This document shows positions 56,098-64,000 of a DNA stretch of 64,000 bases, one piece after another (the first letter of the stretch is position 1; the number at the start of each line of letters is the position of its first letter). The stretch is from Nematostella vectensis (taxonomy: Eukaryota > Cnidaria > Anthozoa > Actiniaria > Edwardsiidae), in NCBI RefSeq assembly GCF_932526225.1, contig NC_064035.1, positions 10,155,296 through 10,219,295 on the forward strand, written 5' to 3'. Both the position numbers and the translations under genes were made by a program. The notes under the pieces were generated by a model. The model had not been told where the DNA came from and ran no database searches. It saw only the letters and a program-made list of their open reading frames with translations.

Positions 56098-56400
56098 TTT
56101 TGGTACAGGTAGTCAGTATTGATACAGGTAGTCAGTATTGAAGTATTATTGACACCTCCTCCAAGCTCTTTCGGTACGGGTAGTCAGTATTGAAGTACTA
56201 TTGACACCTTTTCCAAGCTCTTTCAGTACAGATAGTAAGGCCTTGTTTTGACGCCTCCTCCAAACTCTTTCGGTTCAGGTAGTCAATATGGAAGATCCGT
56301 TATTTACGCCTCGTAAAAGCTCTTTAGGTAAAGGTAGTCAATATGGAAGATCTGTTATTTACGCCTCGTAAAAGCTCTTTAGGTAAAGGTAGTCAGTGCT
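56098..56400. repeat. imperfect tandem repeat, about 60 bp x 5-6
   Basis: Units with GGTAGTCAGTATTGAAG... and CAAGCTCTTTCGGTAC recur; the last two copies (ATATGGAAGATCYGTTATTT) are almost identical to each other. Downstream of PIGA. Confidence 0.85.
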
Positions 56401-57843
56401 AGAGGCTGAGTGCTGTTGGGGCTTCAGAGTGAACGATGAAAGGCTAAGTGTTGTCACGTTTCCTTAGGGTTAACTGCAACAGTGACCATTGTATACATGG
56501 GTTCCTCGCGCACCTTCAGCAATTTATACTTGAGATTGCTTAATCCATCCTTGTGCATCCTTTGGCGTGAAGTGCGCAACTTTGCACCACTAGAATAAAC
56601 AGAATATAAATGATGTTCCATAGATATCAGACACTTTCTAGAACTTTCTAGAGTTTTATTTGCTTCTTTGGGAGGTCACGGAAGGGGAGACAGAACTATT
56701 TAAAAAAAAAGCAGTTTGGCAGGCAGTTGAACAGGATAAAAATGTTGGGTGGGTTGGATGATGTAAAGAATTGGATTAGAGGCAGAGAAAAGCGAATGAA
56801 AAGGAAGACATTAAAGGTGAGTCAGTAGAATGTCAAGCAGACGAATTGTGAAGTTGTTTGTCAACGTGAGAGCCAAGACAGGCAATTACAGGGAGGTCAA
56901 AGGAAACAGTTGTGCTGCAAAGTAGTTAGCGATTACTTGATTCTTCTGATAAGCCAAGCAGAGGCACCTCTATGCTGGCTGATAATGGCGTTGTTTACAT
57001 CGGGGTTAAGATATACTATATAGAGAGGGAGATGGCATGTGGCCCAACAAAAAGAATACTGTCCGGTACATAGTATTATACGTTATTTTACGCTTATTGT
57101 ATCAAAAGCAAACAAGGCCACAAGTAAGCTTTAGCTGGGCATACATAACACATGAAATGCATCTTGAAGCATGGTTGAAGGGATCATCCCGATCTTCTTA
57201 TAATGCATTAAGGATTGGTTGGTTGATGGATTGATTAATACTCTTTATACAAACAATTGTCGTTTGGTGATTCTGGACATGAAAACGTGTAATTGGGAGT
57301 AGGGTAGACGGCAAATTTACACACACAAATGGCCGAAGTACTTTTAAATACTCAGATAGTGTAGCTAGCATTTTATTGTCTCATTATTTTGATACACGAA
57401 GACCTCCGTTATGAAACATCATGCCAACTGCGTGTGTTACAAAGATTTTGGTGCCTAAAATGGCTATAGTGGCCCATTCTTCTTAAACCCGGCTGCAAGA
57501 TTGAAGCGACGGCCATCTCTTGCCTTTCCGTCTTAGTCTTGCAGAACAGGGCCGTGGCAGAAGTGGTGTGCCATTTATGAACCAGGGTACACAATCCTAT
57601 CTATTCCTATCCTCGTAGATGTGTGGAGTTTGCATCAACTTCTTGGATTAAGATTTTATTACAAATTATTATGCAATAAATTATTAGATCATTACTAGTT
57701 CTATCTAAGTGTGCATATCAGGTTTCTATGACTGAACAACGAATTCGAATTTCAAGACACATTGAATCTAAAGACATTTTGGAATATTTAAACGCTAAAA
57801 ATGTTAAAACATTCGTGGGAAACAGAGCCATGAATTCTCATCT
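56401..57843. other. intergenic, no gene recognised
   Basis: A 61-codon minus-strand frame at 57409-57594 (contains TKTERQEMAVASILQPGLRR) looks somewhat protein-like but matches nothing I know and has no splice context. Otherwise AT-rich. Confidence 0.4.
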
Positions 57844-57850
57844 ATATTCA

Positions 57851-58013
57851 GGGCCATAGCAGGGGGTGGGGCGCTGGGGGCATGTGCCCCCCCCCCCCAT
57901 TTTTTCAAACATTATAAGGAAATGACTAGTAGGGGCGTGGCTGTGCCCTCCATTGTTTCATAAATGTTTTTGTATCGCCCTCCCCCGATAATTCGAGGCC
58001 TGCTACGGCTATG
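57851..58013. mobile_element. about 163-bp MITE with 7-bp target duplication
   Basis: Terminal repeats GGCCATAGCAGG (left) and CCTGCTACGGC (right). Both sides are flanked by ATATTCA (57844-57850 and 58014-58020). The interior is C-rich with CCCCATTTTTTCAAACATTA. A related fragment lies in PIGA intron 3 near 46000-46050 in the opposite sense. Confidence 0.75.
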
Positions 58014-58055
58014 ATATTCAAAAAAGACGCTAACGGCAGCCAAGCGAAACGCTGG

Positions 58056-58197
58056 TTATCGCTTAACCATCGACTTATCTACATGTATAGTCACAATCGT
58101 GTATAAACATTCCTCTTTCACTTGTAATACTTTATAAACTAGTGTGTTCAGCCCGTCCCGGGGCATTCGTTGCACAGTATTCTGTAAGAGTGAATGC
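58056..58197 (-). CDS. beta-1,4-galactosyltransferase terminal exon, copy A
   Basis: 142 bases after an acceptor (tttctttgattag|G), ending in TAA. Encodes RMPRDGLNTLVYKVLQ then LYTIVTIHVDKS, matching the C-terminal DGLNSLTYQVLDV..LYTQITVD block of B4GALT enzymes, Golgi type II membrane proteins that transfer galactose from UDP-Gal. The catalytic exons are not in the window; they are probably to the right. Same length and phase as copy B at 59509-59650. Several codons differ only at silent positions between copies, which supports selection on protein sequence. It could be an alternative last exon or the remnant of a second gene. Confidence 0.75.
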
Positions 58198-58494
58198 CTA
58201 ATCAAAGAAAGAGAGAACAGAATTAATTATTATGCTTGATAAATTAATAAATTGTTAGAATTAATAACTGGTAAAAAGTATTACAGCATATTTATAGTAT
58301 ATATTTACAGTATATTTTCCTACTAACGCTGAATTAATAAGAGACCTCTGATATAAAAGTAAGGTTTTAGGGCAGATTTCTTTTTTCAAAACCAAAAACT
58401 AAGAAACTAAAACTGGTATGCCCCCAAAATCAGAATTCACTAAAGATGTCCTAAAAATAGACAAGCCACTCCCTATATTCAGATTTAAAATATC

Positions 58495-58563
58495 TCAGGG
58501 CAGGACATAGTCAACCTTAGGTGCCAAAGGCTGTTCGTTGATCAGACGAGGAACGATTGCCCT
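58495..58563 (-). CDS. unassigned short terminal exon candidate, 22 codons
   Basis: After a strong acceptor (ttttctgggttttcag) an open stretch reads RAIVPRLINEQPLAPKVDYV plus two residues, then TGA. It lies between the two galactosyltransferase terminal exons, same strand. I do not recognise the protein, and chance cannot be excluded for so short a frame. Confidence 0.25.
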   Translation of the reverse strand, partial: RAIVPRLINEQPLAPKVDYVLP

Positions 58564-59508
58564 CTGAAAACCCAGAAAAGTTTAAGGTTGAGATGGTAGG
58601 GTAATAAGAGTAACAAATGCTAGGTTTTACCAACATTTAACATAGGGTTAAATCACACTACCACAACATTCAACTTAATATCCTTTTTTATTTATTTTTG
58701 TTTATTCAAACAATGTGTTTGGGGTGATTGAAAATCATATCACATGGTTGAGTGATGTCAAAGACATGAGATGGGATTTATGTGATCTTATGTGATCTCA
58801 AGGTTTATACAAAGTTTAATATATAAAAATTGAATTATTTTGCCATCTGGTCAAATTCAGGAACAGATCAATATGATATCACATACTGTACTAAACCCTA
58901 ATACTTCTAATTTACTGTGACTTAATCAGATTGCTACTAAATTTACAGTGGCGCAGTGACTCAATGAGCTTTCTATTGAAATTACGATCTCGTTTGCATA
59001 GAGTTTCATAGCCTACAAAACCACGCATCATAATCAATATCAAATTAAAGCATTTTCCTTCAGAAACATTTATTCCTACTCCTATTTTTTCACTGTTAAG
59101 GTGACAAATTACAAATTTTATTTCATGGCTTTATAAAAATAGCTCTCTCAAATGAGCTTTCTACCCTTCCTCTAATTTCAGTTTAATCAATAAATATGGT
59201 TCTAGCTGCATTCTGGCAGCATGTTTGTTTGTTATGAATTAATTGTTCCAGTAATCTTGACAGAGATATTTAAACCAAATGTATGTAGCAGAATTGTCAT
59301 ATTTAGATTGTTGCAGTCAAACATTCAAGTAGCAATTAGGAACTTAAGGTGTTTCTAGAGGGGGGACGCCAACTGGAAGTAGAAGATTGTTGTTTTTAAT
59401 GTTACCAAAACTCTTCTTGTGTTCAAAAACAAAACTGAAAAACGTTGAGTTTCCAGTTGCTGCCCATCCCTATTAATATTGTTAGCGTAAGTTCCCTAAC
59501 GACTAGTT

Positions 59509-59650
59509 TTATCTCTTAACCATGGTTTTATCTACATGTATAGTTATTATTGTATACAAAGATTCCTCTTTTACTTCAAGTAGTTTATATGCTAGTGTGT
59601 TCAGCCCATCACGAGGCATTCGTTCCACAGGATTTTGTAAGAGTGCAAAC
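59509..59650 (-). CDS. beta-1,4-galactosyltransferase terminal exon, copy B
   Basis: 142 bases after an acceptor (tctttttaattag|G), ending in TAA. Encodes LLQNPVERMPRDGLNTLAYK then LLEVKEESLYTIITIHVDK. Homologous to copy A (about three quarters identical in protein), same phase (two bases are needed from the upstream exon). The B4GALT C-terminal fold block is recognisable (RxxxxDGLNxLxYxxLxV, LYTxxT). No upstream exon of the family was found between 59651 and 64000, so the donor exon lies off the window. Confidence 0.78.
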
Positions 59651-62374
59651 CTAATTAAAAAGAAAGAAGGAGAGAAAAGAGTTAATCACCTTTGATATAG
59701 CTAAATCAGGTACGATATTAGAATTTTTGACAATACTTAAAGAGTTTAATTTATTTATTATGCAAGGACTTCAACCTCACACACTTTCCAAAAATTCCCT
59801 CAAATTCTAGCCCTATGTCCCAAAAATCTCTTTATTATTGAATTAAAAATTGACTTAAAAATATCACCGTATGTGAAAATAATTAAAAAAATCAGTTTTT
59901 AGCCGAATCTCACTCCCCCTATTGATCCATTAAAAATAATTTTCAGAGGTTGATGTCCCCGATTATGAGTAAGCCCACATTGAATCGTGCATTTAAAAGT
60001 GAAAGATGGTGCACATGATTAAGCCATGAAGATTATGACAAGGTGCTTGTTATGTGCAAATATTACAGCAATCAGTTCCTAATCCCAAACACAAGCAATG
60101 CATGCAAAAAATGAATTGTTAGATGATGTTAAAGAAGAATCTACACTCATTCCCTCTTCTCCTGCTCACAACTTTCTCTTTAACCTATTCATCATGGTTG
60201 ATATCTCAATGGATTTAATCATATTTTATCACAGAGTAAACTAAGTCACCTAAGTCTACATTTTTGGGACAAAGATTTTCATTACAGCTTAGGGATTTGA
60301 AAACCTATGTGTAAGTTGTCATTTTGGCAACTTGTGTAGGGGTAACAATAGGTAAATCTGAAACTTGCCGAGGTGCAAATTTCAGATTGCAAGCCCGAAA
60401 CTTTTGTCAAATTTCAGAATCCAAGCCGGAGCTTTTCCCTGCTCTTAACAGCTGAGCTCGAGCTTTTGTTCGAGCCTGTTTTTAAGATGGTATGGCTTAA
60501 GGTATGTCATAAACATCAGTTGAAAAAAGAATAAGTATAGTGGATGTGCATCTCGTCAATTTGGCAACTAATGACTTGAAGATTTGGCTTGATCAATTTG
60601 TATCATTCCAGGAGTCTGAAAACTTTATAAGATAAAGATTTTATTTTCCGTTTAGGCGCCATGATAACCACTCTGTTATCAATGCAGCATTGTCTACAAT
60701 GCGTATCTCACATCACAACTAGTTTGGTGAACAGATTTCTTTGGCGGCTTACACACTTTGGCAACTTAGGACTTGCGGGTAAAAGGAAATTTAATTGAAA
60801 ATGTTATGCATGAAATTAGGACTTTCTTGGCGATTTACACGCTGGCGGCTTAGGCAAGTTTTACTGTACCACTAACTTTACAAGTAATGAATTTTCTTGC
60901 GGTTGCCATGGCAATTAGCAGAAACGGATACTCTCTTCTGTACCTGGTATTGTTTAATAAAATGTTGAAATGTAGCGTGTCAGTTTAAGGGTAAATAATC
61001 TGAAGGACGCTTATTAGGTATTCAACCCTGGTTTCACTTGTGCTTGGAGCAACTCGGTTATATATACTTTTTGGGGGGTTAGGTTTGGGTTGGGTTTGGT
61101 TAGGTTATTTATTATGGGTTGTGCTTTTTGTGTGTGTTTATTTCATTTATATGTGTTCTCTTCCCCTATGTGGTCTGGTCTGAATAAATCTGCTTGGTTA
61201 GCAGATTCTTCACTACAGTTATTGACTATTAAACTGTTGCCGGAAGTGGTATTGGCAGGAAAAGTAGCCTCGACAAGTACTATGTAAATACTCTGCTACT
61301 TTCAGTAGATGGAAAACATGGTGTTCCTCTTATCAGATTCAGCCTATGCCTGTTTTGCATTAGCATGTGGCTTAGATTTTTTTTTTTTTGGGGGGGGGGG
61401 TGGACAACTAGGATTTGAAAGAGAGCTGAATTGTTTGAGAGCAGCTTTTCAAGGTTCTTGTAATAGCTGCATGAATATAACTCATAATACTATTGCTCTA
61501 TTCTAACAATCAAAGCGTGGGAACATATTGTATGCTTGTTCAGGAATAAACTTTTTGTTCGCTTATATTTCTGATTCTGAGCATTATGGAGCATAACATA
61601 TAGAATAATGTAAACATAAAAAAAATTTAATTTGTTCTTAAGATTGTTTTGATGAAAATAGTTTCCTTTTTATGGCAACCTAGTGTGCTTGCGAGCAATT
61701 GCATAGGTTATTAAATATATCAAGGTAATATGGATTACTACATGATATCCATTTTTTACAGGATAGTTTTTGAAATTGCCACACATGATTGTGTGCTAAA
61801 TAGTACATAGTTTTGAAAGGTTTCAATGATAAAAGAATATGTTTTCTTGGTAAAAACAACATATTGAAATACCACAGAGCAATAGGTGACTTGAAATCAC
61901 AACTTTTTAAATGGCAAATTCAAGCCAATAAAAAATAGCCCTGCAAGGTGTGTTTTAGTTTAAGAAATGTTACACTAGAATTTCGAGTATATACACAGTA
62001 CAACATATTTAGCAATAATTATAATAATTGTGTGCACATTTAGATCATAAAGATGTTTTCAATTCTGCTGGCTTCATTAGCTATAAATTCTTGATTATGT
62101 ATTTACCCTAGAATAAACTACTAAAATAAAAATAAATGTTTTTATTTAAGAGAAAAACTTCTCAAAATTTCTAAGAAAAGGGGAAAGAGAAAAAAAAGTT
62201 TGTTACGCTGTATTTAAACTAGGTACCTTTGTTTCCAAGACCGATGCTCTACCAAATACACTACATCAATAATCATCTTTCACCTGATGTCTAAAAACTA
62301 ATTTGTAATGCTCGCTTCTTCATATTAATTGACTTGGAAAACATGCCAATTTCAGCTTCTTTTTCGGACAAGGA
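59651..62374. other. presumed long intron of the galactosyltransferase gene
   Basis: AT-rich, no exon recognised on either strand. A G-run lies at about 61389-61400. Open frames here are short and without splice context. Confidence 0.45.
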
Positions 62375-62682
62375 ACAAATATTCAAACACAAATCATCCC
62401 AACCCTGACAGGCAATTAGACGTGCATGTTTACAATCTAGGAAAAGGCAAAACTATCATTCTGCAGAAAACATGATAAAATATATGTATTGCGCACATTT
62501 TATAAATCAATAACTAGACTCCAGGGTTACAAATATTCAAACACAAATCATCCCAACCCTGACAGGCAATTAGACGTGCATGTTTACAATCTAGGAAAAG
62601 GCAAAACAATCATTCTGCAGAAAACATGATAAAATATATGTATTGCGCACATTTTATAAATCAATAACTAGACTCCAGGGTT
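62375..62682. repeat. recent 154-bp tandem duplication
   Basis: 62375-62528 and 62529-62682 are identical apart from one base seen by eye (aaaactatcatt versus aaaacaatcatt). Unit starts ACAAATATTCAAACACAAAT. Confidence 0.97.
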
Positions 62683-64000
62683 AACGATAACAGCTCGAAA
62701 AGAGCAAGCTCAAGGTAAAACCACGCTATTTGATTCAAACTTTAAAAGTATCTTTTTTTTAGAAGCAATTCAAAGCTAATTCAGAAAACCATCCATGTCC
62801 GATTCCAAAGGCCGAAGTTCTTGTAGCAGTAGCTACAAAAACTAATGGCTGCACCCAAAAAAGGGGAGCCAACAATGCTACTTGTGCCAAGAATGTGGGT
62901 ATTTTTTTCAAATTGGCTATTTCTCTTGTTAAGAATCTAATGAAATAAGATTGAGTTTTTTCCAAAGAATTGAGATTTTATCCAAATACATGTAACTGAC
63001 AGTATTCAGCATGTACTACATGACATCATTCCCTCATGACTCTTTAATGGGCCTTAGAAGAATATCAATAAACAAGGGTTGAAGTGATTAAACTTGAGCA
63101 TAGTTTAATGCAATTACTTACGTGTATTAGTTAGTTTGCATGTCAGGGAAAGGTCAGTAAGGGAGTCATGCGACATGTGACAGAGAGAAGTGCTCGTGAG
63201 CAATGAGGAAAACGCACATCTCTAGGGTACAGGTGTTAGCAGAGATCTTTGGGATTCTAGTCCATATCTGCTATGAAGTGATTGTAAGAAGGTACAATAT
63301 GTCAAAACAGGGATTTAAAAAGTTTATTCTTCAGAAAAGCAGTTGACATGCAAGAGTACCAGCAGAGAGTAGACTATACAGAACATACTTTCTTGATATG
63401 TTAATTAGATGGCATAGAAAGAGATAAGTCATATAATAAATTCTTGCTAGCACATAACCCGAGTGTCAGGCCCTTTTATTGTTCCTGTATACCGGGAAGC
63501 GATAAAAAGAGGGCCTGATACAAATACTGTAAAATTTTTATGTCGGGTCCCATTAACCACTGGGACCACTGGGATTGGCTAGAAAACAATGCTAATTAAA
63601 AATCGCGCTCTGATTGGCCCTTAACAGCATGTACAAATGTCTTGCCCAGGCCAGTTATTGCGTGTGTTTGTTCAGTTGTTTCTCATAGGTATCATTTTTC
63701 GATGCTAAGATCCACAAAGGTGCTGGAAATATAGATGCTATAGAAGCTGCCTTTAATACTACAGATACCATCAGTAGTAGTTATCAAATTCTTAGATAAA
63801 CCAGGAAGCAGGTGCCAAATATTCAAGAAATTTGTCAGTGAGAGCGAAGAATTCTTGGGATTTTTTGTGGCACTTCCTGCGAGTTGATCGAGTGAGTTTA
63901 TCAATGAAATTTGTGTTCAAGCAGAAGTTTGTCTATGTAGACGAAAAACTCTGTTTAAGAAAATTGGTAATGTGAATATCCTGTAGTAATTTGGTGATCT
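62683..64000. other. right edge, no secure gene
   Basis: Two stretches look weakly coding: 62795-62945 (plus; PCPIPKAEVLVAVATKTNGC) and 63692-63904 (minus). Neither matches a known family with confidence. May be intron or transposon remnants. Confidence 0.3.
63463..63521. repeat. 59-bp hairpin
   Basis: GTGTCAGGCCCTTTTATTG pairs with CGATAAAAAGAGGGCCTGATAC with small mismatches. Typical of a short foldback element. Confidence 0.7.

Noticed and set aside
62759-62965. Minus-strand 68-codon hydrophobic frame
   Set aside because: Looks like the shadow of a plus-strand coding-like stretch; neither is recognisable.

Overview
The window reads as nuclear DNA of an anthozoan cnidarian, most likely a sea anemone such as Nematostella. 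Genes have many short exons with GT-AG introns, intergenic distances are small, non-coding DNA is AT-rich, and there are many short inverted-repeat elements and minisatellites. The proteins (nicotinic-type receptor, globin, beta-thymosin, MAP4K, PIGA) are animal. I assembled exons by hand from splice sites, reading phase and remembered family alignments; no search was run.

Layout. 1-666: 5' part of a beta-thymosin gene (minus). 2369-3820: ABHD18 (minus, 2 coding exons). 3821-4297: shared head-to-head promoter. 4298-23165: a complete MAP4K3/5-type kinase of 29 coding exons (810 aa), whose introns hold four large minisatellites, a smaller 17-bp array, a SINE and a helicase-bearing transposon fragment. 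23166-27828: intergenic, with a broken CxxC-type ORF and an inverted repeat pair. 27829-33377: alpha-type nicotinic acetylcholine receptor subunit (5 exons, 513 aa) with several DNA elements in intron 2. 34745-38033: globin (minus, 3 coding exons, 166 aa) with an N-myristoylation-type start and duplicated 3' tail sequence. 41891-44873: TMEM41A (minus, 5 exons, 268 aa). 44874-45191: shared promoter. 45192-55063: PIGA (plus, 14 exons, 473 aa) with a 2.7-kb minisatellite in one intron. 58056-59650 (minus): two homologous copies of a beta-1,4-galactosyltransferase terminal coding exon; the rest of that gene is probably beyond the right edge.

The neighbours do not form a pathway. MAP4K3/5 is a cytoplasmic kinase of stress/nutrient signalling. 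PIGA and TMEM41A act at the ER (GPI-anchor synthesis; lipid-scramblase-like VTT protein) and share a promoter region.

The most striking structure is non-genic. Four minisatellites begin at, or within a few bases of, a 5' splice site. In two of them (exon 14 and exon 16 of the MAP4K gene) the repeat unit straddles the exon-intron junction, so the real donor is the first of about 15 to 35 near-identical donor copies. I regard this as the best candidate for something undescribed.
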